DNA of 64,000 nucleotides from Dokdonella_A soli (GTDB lineage Bacteria > Pseudomonadota > Gammaproteobacteria > Xanthomonadales > Rhodanobacteraceae). The notes beneath the pieces were generated by a model. That model did no database searches and was not told the DNA's origin. It worked only from the letters and a program-made list of their open reading frames with translations. How positions within the stretch are numbered: position 1 is the first letter of the stretch; every line of letters starts with the position of its first letter. This document shows, in pieces, positions 16,486 through 24,132 of this stretch. The stretch is from NCBI RefSeq assembly GCF_039523175.1, contig NZ_BAAAEU010000001.1, positions 372,001 through 436,000 on the forward strand, written 5' to 3'. The translations under genes and the position numbers were made by a program.

Positions 16486-16602
16486 GTAGGAGCGGCTTCA
16501 GCCGCGATGCTTTCAAGCCCTCCCCTTCAAGGGGAGGGTTGGGTGGGGATGGTGTCCACCGCGCCACGCTACAGGAAGCATCGCGGCTGAAGCCGCTCCT
16601 AC
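16486..16602. repeat. Inverted REP pair enclosing a nested palindrome
   Basis: A 25-bp sequence beginning GTAGGAGCGGCTTCAGCC (16486-16510) recurs as its exact reverse complement at 16578-16602. Each arm is itself hairpin-prone (CGGCTTCAGCCG). This is the REP type known from Pseudomonas and Xanthomonas relatives. Between the arms lies CCCTCCCCTTCAAGGGGAGGG (16518-16538), then GGGTGGGGATGGTG, which recurs inverted at 23415-23450. It fills the 274 bp between ppx and the cyclophilin gene. Confidence 0.92.
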
Positions 16603-16720
16603 AAAAGGCAAAGGCAGCCTGACTGCACCATGCGTGCGCTGCGTCCCCGCATGACGAAGGCGCCCGCACCGCCTATCATTCGCGACTCCATTTTCCCGCT
16701 GCCTCTTTCCGGAGATTTCC

Positions 16721-17395
16721 ATGTTCCGACGCCTGCTGCTCGCACTTGCGCTGATCGTCCCGACATTTGCTTTTGCCCAGACGACCGCGCCGGCAAAGCC
16801 CGCGACAACCAAGGCCGCCGCGAAAGCCACGAAGCCGGCCGCGAAGGCCCCCGCGAAACCCGTCGAGAAGCCGGCCGCCACCGACGCGCAAACCGTCGCG
16901 TCGAAGGTGCTGCTCAAGACGAGCATGGGCGACATCACGCTCCAGCTGTATCCGGACAAGGCGCCGAAGTCCGTCGAGAACTTCCTCGCCTACGTGAAGA
17001 GCGGTTTCTACGACGGCACGATCTTTCACCGCGTGATCGGCAACTTCATGATCCAGGGCGGCGGCTTCACCAAGGACCTGCGCCAGAAATCGACCAAGGC
17101 GCCGGTCGTCAACGAGTCGAAGAACGGCCTCAGCAATCTGCGCGGCACGCTCGCGATGGCGCGCACGCAAGACCCGAACTCGGCCACCGCGCAGTTCTTC
17201 ATCAACACCGTCGACAACCCGCGCCTCGACTACACCAGCGACGCCAGCCCGGGCTACTGCGTGTTCGGCAAGGTCGTCACCGGCCTCGACGTGGTCGACA
17301 AGATCCGCGCCGTCGAGACCGGCCCGCAGGGTCCGTTTCGCAGCGACGTACCGGTCACGCCGGTGGTGATCGAGAAGGTGACGCTGGCGCCGTAG
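16721..17395 (+). CDS. Periplasmic peptidyl-prolyl cis-trans isomerase, cyclophilin type
   Basis: 224 residues: signal peptide (MFRRLLLALALIVPTFAFAQ), an Ala/Lys/Pro-rich tether of about 40 residues (TKAAAKATKPAAKAP and similar), then a cyclophilin domain from about residue 62. Catalytic-site marks include FHRVIGNFMIQGGGF (the Arg and the Gln of the active centre), TLAMART and SATAQFFINTVDN. It speeds proline isomerisation during folding of exported proteins, as E. coli PpiA does. The basic tether is unusual and could bind the envelope or nucleic acid. The gene is alone, with the REP pair upstream. Confidence 0.94.
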   Translation: MFRRLLLALALIVPTFAFAQTTAPAKPATTKAAAKATKPAAKAPAKPVEKPAATDAQTVASKVLLKTSMGDITLQLYPDKAPKSVENFLAYVKSGFYDGTIFHRVIGNFMIQGGGFTKDLRQKSTKAPVVNESKNGLSNLRGTLAMARTQDPNSATAQFFINTVDNPRLDYTSDASPGYCVFGKVVTGLDVVDKIRAVETGPQGPFRSDVPVTPVVIEKVTLAP

Positions 17396-17435
17396 CACAA
17401 CGGCTCCTGGGGAAATTTCTGAACAAGTCGAAGCT

Positions 17436-17484
17436 CGTCATTCCGGCGGCTCCCAACAGCGAAGCTGGTCAAGCCGGAATCCAG
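17436..17484. repeat. ATTCCGGC-type inverted repeat
   Basis: ATTCCGGC (17440-17447) pairs with GCCGGAAT (17473-17480); the interior holds CCCAACAGC and GCTGGTCAAG. A diverged inverted copy lies at 24388-24431. It is a member of the wider GTCATCCCGGC...GCCGGGATGAC repeat family and sits directly before the MazE-MazF module. Confidence 0.8.
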
Positions 17485-17571
17485 CAGGGCTGGATCTTGG
17501 CTTTCGCAGAGATGAAGACTTGCTCGGAGAATTGCGGCATCGCTATGAACGGCAGATTTGGTGATGTGCAT

Positions 17572-17588
17572 ACGTGATATGATCACGT
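17572..17588. promoter_or_regulatory. Candidate operator and promoter of the mazEF-type module
   Basis: ACGTGAT-ATG-ATCACGT is a perfect 7-bp inverted repeat with a 3-bp centre. It contains TATGAT (17578-17583), one base from a consensus -10. It lies 21 bp before the antitoxin start, where antitoxins of this kind usually bind to repress their own operon. No good -35 element is seen. Confidence 0.5.
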
Positions 17589-17609
17589 TATCAGCCATTG
17601 TGGAAAGCC

Positions 17610-17888
17610 ATGATGACCACCAACAAGCCCGGGAGCGGACGCGCCGGTCGCTCGACGACGACAGCCAAGCCACGCAAGCCACCGACGATGACCAAGGAAA
17701 GCCGCTACCGCGAAGGAATGCGCCGTCGCGGCTTCCGGCTGGTCTCGATGTGGGTGCCGGATACGCGCAATCCGGCGTTCCGTGCCGAATTGGAACGCCA
17801 GGCTGCGTTGATCGCGCGCCAGGAATCCGCCGCTGATCTTGCGTTCATCGAATCGGCGTTGACCGAGATCGATGGGTGGACCGCTTGA
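17610..17888 (+). CDS. MazE-type antitoxin (DUF3018-like)
   Basis: 92 residues. After a basic, Ser/Thr/Pro-rich N-terminus (SGRAGRSTTTAKPRKPP), the core RYREGMRRRGFRLVSMWVPDTRNPAFRAE matches the DUF3018 antitoxins, whose WVPDTR-P-F motif is characteristic. The C-terminus (ADLAFIESALTEIDGW) is the likely toxin-binding tail. Two adjacent ATGs (17610 and 17613) follow GGAAAG; a TTG at 17598 is less likely. The gene overlaps the toxin gene by 13 bases. The longer than usual basic N-terminus is odd and may help in DNA binding. Confidence 0.85.
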   Translation: MMTTNKPGSGRAGRSTTTAKPRKPPTMTKESRYREGMRRRGFRLVSMWVPDTRNPAFRAELERQAALIARQESAADLAFIESALTEIDGWTA

Positions 17889-18223
17889 AGCGCGCCGAGG
17901 TCAGGCGCGGTGATCTCGTAACCGTCGCCTTGCAAGGTGACCTCGGCAAGCCAAGGCCTGCGCTGGTCGTGCAGACCGATCTGGTCCCGGACTATCCCTC
18001 TGTCGTTGTCTTGCCGATGACGACAACGCTCGTTTCCGCGCCGCTGGTCCGCATCACCGTCGAAGCCATGCCGGAGACCGGGTTGCGCACGATCAGCCAG
18101 ATCATGATCGACAAGCCGAGCACAGTCCCGCGTCAACGCTTGGGACCGACGGTCGGACGCATCGACGACGATACCCTGGGCCGCGTATCGCGTTCGCTCG
18201 CGGTATGGCTCGGCCTGGCCTGA
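17876..18223 (+). CDS. MazF/PemK-family mRNA interferase toxin
   Basis: 115 residues with the CcdB/MazF fold marks: RRGDLVTVALQGDLGKPRPALVVQ near the start (the conserved G-[DE] and K-RPA-VVQ), VVVLPMTTTL in the middle and SQIMIDKPSTVPRQRLG (the conserved Asp and Lys-Pro turn) before IGRIDDDTLG-like helix residues. Toxins of this family cut single-stranded RNA at short sequences. GTG at 17876 is used as start, inside the antitoxin gene, giving tight coupling. Confidence 0.92.
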   Translation: MDRLKRAEVRRGDLVTVALQGDLGKPRPALVVQTDLVPDYPSVVVLPMTTTLVSAPLVRITVEAMPETGLRTISQIMIDKPSTVPRQRLGPTVGRIDDDTLGRVSRSLAVWLGLA

Positions 18224-18246
18224 CCCTTGTGGCAAAAAGGTCATCC

Positions 18247-19005
18247 ATGACCACCCTGTTCATCTCCGACCTGCACCTCGACGCCAGCCGCCCGCACATC
18301 ACGCGCCTGTTCGTCGAGTTCATTCGCACCGAAGCCGCGCAGGCCAAAGCGCTCTACATCCTCGGCGACCTGTTCGAGGCGTGGATCGGCGACGACACCC
18401 AGGATGAGACCGCGGATCAGGTCGCCGCGGCGCTCGCCGACCTGCATGTGCGCGGCGTGCCCTGCTTCTTCATCCATGGCAACCGCGACTTCCTGCTCGG
18501 CGACGCCTACGCGCGCCGGGCGTGCATGACGTTGCTGCCCGATCCCTGTGTCATCGAGATCGAAGGCGAGCGCGTGTTACTGATGCACGGCGATACCTTG
18601 TGTACGGACGACGCGCCGTACCAGGCGTTTCGTGCGCAGTCGCATACGCCAGCGTGGCAGCGTGGGTTCCTGGCGCGTCCGATCGAGGAGCGACAGGCAT
18701 TCGCGGAGCAGGCGCGTGCCGAGAGCAAGCGCTATACGCGATCGGTCGGGGATGCGATCACGGATGTCAATCCGGAGGCTGTGCGCTCGGTAATGCGGCG
18801 ACACGGCGTGCCGCGATTGATCCACGGACACACGCATCGGCCCGCGGTGCATCGCATCGACTTCGACGGAGTACAGGTCGAACGCGTCGTGCTCGGAGAC
18901 TGGTACGAGCAGGGAAGCGTGCTTCGATTCAAAAACCATGACGCAACGCACCTGAGCTCGATCGACCCGCTCCCATACGAGACAAACCGGGAACCGATGC
19001 CCTAG
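18247..19005 (+). CDS. lpxH: UDP-2,3-diacylglucosamine diphosphatase LpxH
   Basis: 252 residues. Cleaves UDP-2,3-diacylglucosamine to lipid X and UMP in lipid A synthesis at the inner face of the cytoplasmic membrane. All metallophosphoesterase motifs are visible: FISDLHLD, ILGDLFEAWIGDD, FIHGNRDFLLG, LMHGDTLCTDD and LIHGHTHRP. It begins 23 bp after the MazF-type toxin gene, in the same direction, so an essential lipid A gene sits directly downstream of a toxin-antitoxin module and may be partly transcribed from it. Confidence 0.95.
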   Translation: MTTLFISDLHLDASRPHITRLFVEFIRTEAAQAKALYILGDLFEAWIGDDTQDETADQVAAALADLHVRGVPCFFIHGNRDFLLGDAYARRACMTLLPDPCVIEIEGERVLLMHGDTLCTDDAPYQAFRAQSHTPAWQRGFLARPIEERQAFAEQARAESKRYTRSVGDAITDVNPEAVRSVMRRHGVPRLIHGHTHRPAVHRIDFDGVQVERVVLGDWYEQGSVLRFKNHDATHLSSIDPLPYETNREPMP

Positions 19006-19215
19006 ATTTGCGGCCGCGCGAAATCCCCGATCCCGGAATTCTCCCCCTAGCGCCACCGCCCACTTGCCGCTTTCACGCCTGTGCCATCCGGCCATCGCGC
19101 TGCAGCATTTTTCCATAATTATCGTGCCACACTATGCCGACCTGGCACTGCTTCCGGTCATGACATGTCAGGTATCGATTTGCTTTGCACGTGTCTCAAT
19201 TAAGGGGGTTTGACC

Positions 19216-20124
19216 ATGAACATGTCTGTAGCGTTACGTACTCTTTTGGTCGGCAGTTTCCTGTTCCTGGGGGTCGGGTTCGCTCACGCGCAGGCCACCC
19301 GCACCTGGGTGTCCGGTGTCGGCGATGACGCCAATCCATGCAGCCGAACGGCACCCTGCAAGACGTTTGCTGGCGCAATTTCCAAGACGGCGCCGGCCGG
19401 AATCATCGACGTTCTGGATCCGGGTGGCTTCGGTGCGCTCACCATCACGAAATCCATCACGCTGGAAGCCGTCGGCACGGTTGCCGGCGTGCTGGTCTCC
19501 GGCACCAACGGAATCGTGGTTGCTGCAGGCGCCAGCGACGTCGTCACCCTGCGCGGGCTGTCGATCGAGGGCCTCAACACCGGACTCAACGGAGTGCGCT
19601 TCATCAGCGGAGCCAAGCTCGTCATCGAGAACACCGCCATCCACGGCTTCACTCAGAACGGAGTGGACATCGAACCATCAGCCGACGCACAGGTGCTACT
19701 ACACAACGTGACGGTGGGAGGTTCCGGGAATGGAGCTGTATGGGTATTCCCAACCGCAGGTGTCGCCTCTGTCGCTCTTGATAATGTAAAACTCTCAAAC
19801 AACAAGTACGGCCTGTTTGTCGTTTCCGGCAAGGCCTCTCTCAAGAATTCCGTGGTCAGCGCCAATAGCAGTCACGGCGTGAGCGCTTCGTCCAACGGCA
19901 CTTTGGTGAGGGTCAATGTAGACGGCTCGCTGATCAGCGATAACGTTGGAACTGGCGTACGCTCGATCGGCGCCTCGTCAGCAGTGTATGTATCCCGTTC
20001 CAGCATCACAGGCAACGCTACCGGGCTCAACGCGGCCTCCGGATCGCTGAACTCGTATGGCAACAATCGGGTGTTCGAGAACACGACCAACGGTGCGTTT
20101 ACCGCGACGCTCATGGAGCAGTAG
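19216..20124 (+). CDS. Exported right-handed beta-helix repeat protein
   Basis: 302 residues with a signal peptide (MNMSVALRTLLVGSFLFLGVGFAHAQ). The mature protein begins TRTWVSGVGDDANPCSRTAPCKTF, the usual opening of bacterial parallel beta-helix proteins, followed by short beta repeats rich in Asn, Gly, Ser and Val (VVTLRGLSIEGLNTG, LVIENTAIHGFTQNGVD, SSITGNATGLN). The fold is shared by pectate lyases and by many surface and binding proteins; no catalytic residues could be assigned. AAGGGGG seven bases before the ATG at 19216 is a strong ribosome-binding site. It opens a stretch of exported proteins with slightly lower GC than its surroundings. Confidence 0.9.
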   Translation: MNMSVALRTLLVGSFLFLGVGFAHAQATRTWVSGVGDDANPCSRTAPCKTFAGAISKTAPAGIIDVLDPGGFGALTITKSITLEAVGTVAGVLVSGTNGIVVAAGASDVVTLRGLSIEGLNTGLNGVRFISGAKLVIENTAIHGFTQNGVDIEPSADAQVLLHNVTVGGSGNGAVWVFPTAGVASVALDNVKLSNNKYGLFVVSGKASLKNSVVSANSSHGVSASSNGTLVRVNVDGSLISDNVGTGVRSIGASSAVYVSRSSITGNATGLNAASGSLNSYGNNRVFENTTNGAFTATLMEQ

Positions 20125-20238
20125 CGCATGCGGCTCGTTGGCACGTCCGCAACTTAAAGGATGTGGCAGTGCACAGCGGATCGAACGCTTCAACGCCGCT
20201 GCCTCCGACCCATCGAGTATAGGCAATGGCGGGACAAA

Positions 20239-20273
20239 ATCGGTCCGCGCATTCAGCGAATGCGCGGACCGAT
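20239..20273 (-). terminator. Strong hairpin terminator after the 20287-21684 gene
   Basis: A perfect 16-bp stem (20239-20254 with 20258-20273) and a three-base loop. On the minus strand the stem is followed by TTTTG. It begins 13 bp past the stop codon of the minus-strand gene and is a likely intrinsic terminator for it, though the T-tract is short. Confidence 0.75.
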
Positions 20274-20286
20274 GAGCGCTGAGAAG

Positions 20287-21684
20287 CTACTTCGCAATGA
20301 TCTTCTGCGCGCCAGTCAGCGGCTGCTTCTCACCGTTGCCCTTGACCATCCCGATCGAATACCAATAGACCTTGCCCGATTCGGCGGAGTTATCGCGCCA
20401 CTGGTACGAGCCTGCGGCATTTCCACCATCGTCGATCACCCTGATCATTTCCTTGTTGATGCGCAGGAACGGACCGGTCTCCGCATCCGCCCGATAGACG
20501 ATATAACCGTAGATCGAACCTTCATTGGCGACCGACCAACGCAATAGCGGGCCCTTGCCAGGAGGCGGAACATCCGCTTCCTTGTTCACGGTCTGCTTTA
20601 TCGCTTGTGTGATATCGATACCTTTCGGTTGCGTGGGACTTGCAGCGACTGACTGTGCGGCGCCCTTTGCCTCGCGCGCCTTTTCCACTTCTTCGTTGAA
20701 GTCATGCACTTTTACTTCGGGACTCAGCAGCATGCCGACCACCTCGATCGGCAAGGTACGCTTGAAATCCGGCAATTCGACGTTCAGGACGCCCTGCAAA
20801 CGACCCAGCGCCTGATCGTTGGTGACACGGAGGCGAACGAGCTTGCAGCCGCTCTCTGCGGGCACGCACGGGACAACATCGGCTTTGCCCTTCAAGCGCT
20901 CCAAGGTCACCGCACCGACCTTGAAATCCTTGCCAGATCGGCTGGTCATGCGAACCAGGAATTCATTCTTGTTGTTGGTGCGCATCAGGCCTAGTGAAAA
21001 CGGATCGCCGTCCGGAACCACCTCGCCTTGGGCATTGGCGTCAACGCTGATCCAGGCTTCGGGTTGCTGCGGCGCGTTGATCTTGAGTTTGATCTTGTCG
21101 TGGAGCTGTCCCCAGGGCGCATCCTTGCGCAGGGTGGCATGCACCGTGCGTCCATCGGGGCCCAGCGATGCGTCGAGATAGTCGGGTTTCGATAGGATCT
21201 CGAGGATGCGGAAATCATTGACCTCGCGGCTTGCCAGGGTGATCGATTTGCTCGGCAGAGGTCCATCCAGCTTGACCATACCGAAATCGATCGTCGGCGC
21301 GCTGTCGTCGAGTACAGTGGACACGAAGGCATTCACGTTCGAACCTCGTACAGCCAGGATGCCCGGTTCATCGGTCGCGAAACGGAAAGAATGTTTGACG
21401 TAACCGGCATTGTCGCGCAAAGACGCTTTCGCCTTGATGTAGGCGACGCCATGCGCCGGTACGGTGATCACTCCGGTTTCGATGCTGTCCCAAGCCATCG
21501 CGGCCTCACCCTTGGACACATGGATCGGCTTGTCGCCAGTGTTCTTCAGCTCGATGTCACAGGTGATGACCTCGAATTGCTGGTGTTCGCCGGCATCGCA
21601 GGGGGCGATCACGAGATTGGAATGGGGTACTGGCGCCGGTGCGGCCACCAGCAGGGAAAAAGCCAAAGCTGAGAGAGAAAGCAT
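20287..21684 (-). CDS. Exported protein with DUF1573-like and fibronectin-like domains
   Basis: 465 residues with a short signal peptide (MLSLSALAFSLLVAAPAPV). Residues about 20-110 look like an immunoglobulin-type domain with two cysteines (CDAGEHQQ and VITCDIELKNTGDKPI). Residues about 130-330 contain DUF1573-like stretches (PTIDFGMVKLDGPLPSKSITL). A Lys/Ala-rich linker leads to a fibronectin-type-III-like end (LLRWSVANEGSIYGYIVYRA). Such proteins are envelope or surface factors of unknown role. The ATG at 21684 lies only 13 bp after a terminator that follows the upstream secreted-protein gene, so read-through may be its main source of transcript. Confidence 0.75.
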   Translation of the reverse strand: MLSLSALAFSLLVAAPAPVPHSNLVIAPCDAGEHQQFEVITCDIELKNTGDKPIHVSKGEAAMAWDSIETGVITVPAHGVAYIKAKASLRDNAGYVKHSFRFATDEPGILAVRGSNVNAFVSTVLDDSAPTIDFGMVKLDGPLPSKSITLASREVNDFRILEILSKPDYLDASLGPDGRTVHATLRKDAPWGQLHDKIKLKINAPQQPEAWISVDANAQGEVVPDGDPFSLGLMRTNNKNEFLVRMTSRSGKDFKVGAVTLERLKGKADVVPCVPAESGCKLVRLRVTNDQALGRLQGVLNVELPDFKRTLPIEVVGMLLSPEVKVHDFNEEVEKAREAKGAAQSVAASPTQPKGIDITQAIKQTVNKEADVPPPGKGPLLRWSVANEGSIYGYIVYRADAETGPFLRINKEMIRVIDDGGNAAGSYQWRDNSAESGKVYWYSIGMVKGNGEKQPLTGAQKIIAK

Positions 21685-21697
21685 GAGGAATCATCCC

Positions 21698-21731
21698 AAA
21701 AAAAAACCCACCTGCGTTGCCGCAGGTGGGT
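21698..21731 (-). terminator. Intrinsic terminator between two minus-strand secreted-protein genes
   Basis: An 11-bp stem (ACCCACCTGCG, 21706-21716, with 21721-21731) and a TTGC/GCAA loop; on the minus strand it is followed by nine T residues. It lies 26 bp after the stop of the 168-residue protein gene and just before the start of the next gene, which suggests attenuation within one transcription unit. Confidence 0.9.
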
Positions 21732-21756
21732 CGTATCAAAAGCGGTAAGGCAGTGC

Positions 21757-22263
21757 TTAGCCGACCGTGAAGTTCTGCAGCGTGACCGGCAGGGTGCCAT
21801 TCGCCGTAGCGGTAAACACACCACAAGCACCCGTCGTGTCGAAGTCTGCGCCAGTGACGATCATATAGTAGGAGTTCGGCGGCAGATTCGCATGCTTCGC
21901 TGTAACCGTACCGCTCGCCGACGTTGTGCACGCTGCATTGGTGTTACAACCCGATGCCTGCGGAATAAAGTACGCGGAGTACGTGTAGCCCGCACCACCG
22001 GTGAAGGTGATGGTGGTGAAAGTACCGGCGGCAGACACATTGATCAGCGCCACGTATGCACGAGCCGGGGCATTGAAGGTGCTCGCACAAACGCTGGTGA
22101 TACCCGTTTCATGCCCACACGTCGTGTCAGAAATCGCCGGAAGGCCAGCGGCATTGGGACTCCAAGAAGCCGGTGCGGCACAGGTCTGAGCGCCAGCGGA
22201 CATGCTGAACGCAGTCGCGACCACCGTCGCACCGATGGCGGACAGCAAGATATTACGTTTCAT
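21757..22263 (-). CDS. Small secreted protein of unknown function with PVxLQxF tail
   Basis: 168 residues with a signal peptide (MKRNILLSAIGATVVATAFSMSAGAQ). The mature protein is rich in Ala, Thr, Gly and Cys (at least seven cysteines, in TCAAP, TTCGH, SVCAS, SGCN, AACTT and GACG), so it is probably disulphide-bonded and extracellular. The sequence alternates in a beta-type manner (AYVALINVSAAGTFTTITF). It ends LPVTLQNFTVG; a blue-copper-like protein elsewhere in the window (39549-39953) ends in the closely similar TPVELQSFEVD. I do not recognise the family. A strong terminator follows. Confidence 0.75.
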   Translation of the reverse strand: MKRNILLSAIGATVVATAFSMSAGAQTCAAPASWSPNAAGLPAISDTTCGHETGITSVCASTFNAPARAYVALINVSAAGTFTTITFTGGAGYTYSAYFIPQASGCNTNAACTTSASGTVTAKHANLPPNSYYMIVTGADFDTTGACGVFTATANGTLPVTLQNFTVG

Positions 22264-22321
22264 TATAAAGTCACTCCTAATCGGCTATGGCTATTATTGG
22301 TTGCAGATCCAGCGTTCTAAA

Positions 22322-23083
22322 TTAGTGACCGATGTATGTTTGGCGACGCGAATCGAAGGCATCGAACCCAGCAATCTGGTTTCCGTGCGTATCGGCGAAC
22401 GTTTGCGTTGGTGCTGCTAATCCGAGACTTGCCGCCGAGACGCCACCCCAAGCTGCGTTGTTAAGATTCGCGATCGTGCCCGACGCAGCCGGTTCAGTGG
22501 TTCCGGCCGCAGCATTGACCCAATACGTGAAGCTGCCCGCGGCACCTGCGCCAACCGTCAATTTGCCTTCGATGCGGTTCACGCCCGGAAGCAAGTCCGT
22601 GGCAAAACTCTGTGCACAGAGAAAACCTGCCGAACCGCACTGGGCGATGAAACGGACGCGCTTCGCACCCGCCGGGCCGGCCACGAGAGAGACGCGCAAG
22701 AGACGGTTGAATCCGTTAGCCGCGGTGGTTGCCGGGGCCTGGAATATAACAACGCTGTCGGTAGCATTGAAAGCACTGAAGGCGGAAGGATCCACCAGGA
22801 ACTGGAAACGGTAACTCGGCTCGGACGCCGCGTGGGTGTAACGGACTGCTGCCGAAGCAGAAGTGGTCGGGGCCAGAGCCGACGTCAGTTTGCACGCTGA
22901 GCCATCAAGGCCACCGGCGACGATTGCAAGCGGCGAAGAAGTAGCATCCGGCAACTGGATCGCGCTTGTCCACGCACCACCCTGCGCCGTTGTCGGACCC
23001 GCCGGGCAAGCCGCCATCGCGCTACCCGCGAAACCGCACAGGCCGATCAGCGCGAGCGAAAGCACTTTCATCTTCGTGTTCAT
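22322..23083 (-). CDS. Secreted protein of unknown function
   Basis: 253 residues with a signal peptide (MNTKMKVLSLALIGLCGFAGSAMAA). The mature protein is Ala/Thr/Ser rich and beta-like, with four cysteines (ACPAG, SACKL, AQCGS, FLCAQ). Segments such as RYTHAASEPSYRFQFLVDPSAF and RLLRVSLVAGPAGAKRVRF suggest a jelly-roll or lectin-like fold, but no family could be assigned. It lies 58 bp upstream of the 168-residue secreted protein, in the same direction, so the two are probably co-transcribed. GGGAGA precedes the ATG at 23083. Confidence 0.72.
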   Translation of the reverse strand: MNTKMKVLSLALIGLCGFAGSAMAACPAGPTTAQGGAWTSAIQLPDATSSPLAIVAGGLDGSACKLTSALAPTTSASAAVRYTHAASEPSYRFQFLVDPSAFSAFNATDSVVIFQAPATTAANGFNRLLRVSLVAGPAGAKRVRFIAQCGSAGFLCAQSFATDLLPGVNRIEGKLTVGAGAAGSFTYWVNAAAGTTEPAASGTIANLNNAAWGGVSAASLGLAAPTQTFADTHGNQIAGFDAFDSRRQTYIGH

Positions 23084-23454
23084 GAGACATCTCCCAGAGT
23101 GTTCGGGCGGGTTGCAGTCCCCATCCCCATCGATTGTTAACGTTGGTTAACCAAGCCCGAGCCGGCCGGACGATAGTGAAGTCATATCACCATGTCAACA
23201 CGGGCGGGCGTGGGCCTGGGTAACCATGCCAGATACGAGACGGAGCCCCCAACTGCATGCGGTCCTGTCCCGGCCAGCGGCGTGTACGCCTCCGGCCCAC
23301 GGAGCTGTATGACGCACGAGCGAGCAGGAACCGGACAGTCCGCCACGAAATTTTTCACCCCCACCATGGCTGGGCGGGCTTGCTTCCTCCGCTTCGGGCT
23401 GGAGATGGTGAACAACACCATCCCCACCCAACCCTCCCTTGAAGGGAGGGCTCG
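23084..23454. other. 371-bp gene-free region
   Basis: The end nearest the 22322-23083 gene contains GTTAAC twice (23137-23142 and 23147-23152, in TTGTTAACGTTGGTTAACC), a possible operator or part of that gene's promoter. The rest shows no credible reading frame. It ends in a repeat element (23415-23450) just after the doc-like gene's stop. Confidence 0.6.
23415..23450. repeat. Inverted copy of the 16518-16553 repeat
   Basis: ACACCATCCCCACCCAACC followed by the palindrome CCCTCCCTTGAAGGGAGGG. It is nearly the reverse complement of the element nested in the REP pair at 16518-16553, with one base pair lost from the stem. It ends 4 bp from the stop of the doc-like toxin gene and may act as its 3' end. 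Confidence 0.85.
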
Positions 23455-23898
23455 TCAACGCGACGGTGCGCGGGCCGCGTAGCCCGCCGCAGGCTCCTGC
23501 ACCCGCCCGTCGCCGACCGCGACGGTATGGCTGCGCAGCCAGGCGGCGAAGTCCTCGGCGGGGAGGCTGCCTTCGGCCAAGCCGAGATATTGCGGATAGA
23601 GTTCCACGTCATCGGCGACCAGGTCCACCCCGTTGAGATTGAGGAAGGTTTCGCAGGCGACCGCGGCGGTGCGCTTGTTGCCGTCGAGGAACGGATGGTT
23701 GCGGGCCAGGCCGTGCGCCAGCGCCGCCGCGAGGTCGGCGAGGTCGGGCGCGGGCTCGCCATAGGCCAGCAGCTGGCGCGGGCGCGCCAGCGCCGATTCC
23801 AGCAGCGCTTCGTCGCGCACGCCCTGGGTACCGCCATGCTCGGCGATCTGGCGCTCGTGGATGGCGAGGATGAGCGCAGGTTCCAGCCAGACGATCAT
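23455..23898 (-). CDS. doc: Doc-type death-on-curing toxin (Fic fold)
   Basis: 147 residues. The motif HPFLDGNKRTA (residues 68-78) matches the Doc/Fic loop H-x-F-x-D-G-N-K-R; the N-terminal LILAIHERQIAEHGG and VRDEALLESALARP are typical of Doc. Doc of phage P1 phosphorylates elongation factor Tu and halts translation. The residues after about 120 (AEDFAAWLRSHTVAVGDGRV and on) extend beyond the usual 126-residue length. It lies 12 bp after the AbrB-like antitoxin gene on the same strand. Confidence 0.93.
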   Translation of the reverse strand: MIVWLEPALILAIHERQIAEHGGTQGVRDEALLESALARPRQLLAYGEPAPDLADLAAALAHGLARNHPFLDGNKRTAAVACETFLNLNGVDLVADDVELYPQYLGLAEGSLPAEDFAAWLRSHTVAVGDGRVQEPAAGYAARAPSR

Positions 23899-23910
23899 GG
23901 CGCTCTCCCT

Positions 23911-24132
23911 CTATTCGGCCAGCTTGCGCAACAGCGTGCGACGGCGGCGCATGACCTTCTCAGCCGCGTCCATCTGCGCCGCGAATTCCGGATCGTACGA
24001 GGCCAGCTTGATGCCATCGGCGAGTTCGGTGACATACAAGGTATCGCCCTTCTCGACGCGCAGCTTGGCGAGCAGCTCCTTGGGCAGGACAACGCCAGCG
24101 GAGTTGCCGACGGTGGTGATCTTGAGTTTCAT
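23911..24132 (-). CDS. AbrB/MazE-fold antitoxin paired with Doc
   Basis: 73 residues. The N-terminal half is a SpoVT/AbrB swapped-hairpin DNA-binding domain (KITTVGNSAGVVLPKELLAKL, the GNS-G-V-LPKE motif). The C-terminal helix (YDPEFAAQMDAAEKVMRRRRTLLRKLAE) is a likely toxin-binding segment. It is the first gene of a two-gene unit with doc. Phage P1 uses the same fold for Phd only loosely; AbrB-like partners of Doc occur widely in bacteria. Confidence 0.9.
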   Translation of the reverse strand: MKLKITTVGNSAGVVLPKELLAKLRVEKGDTLYVTELADGIKLASYDPEFAAQMDAAEKVMRRRRTLLRKLAE

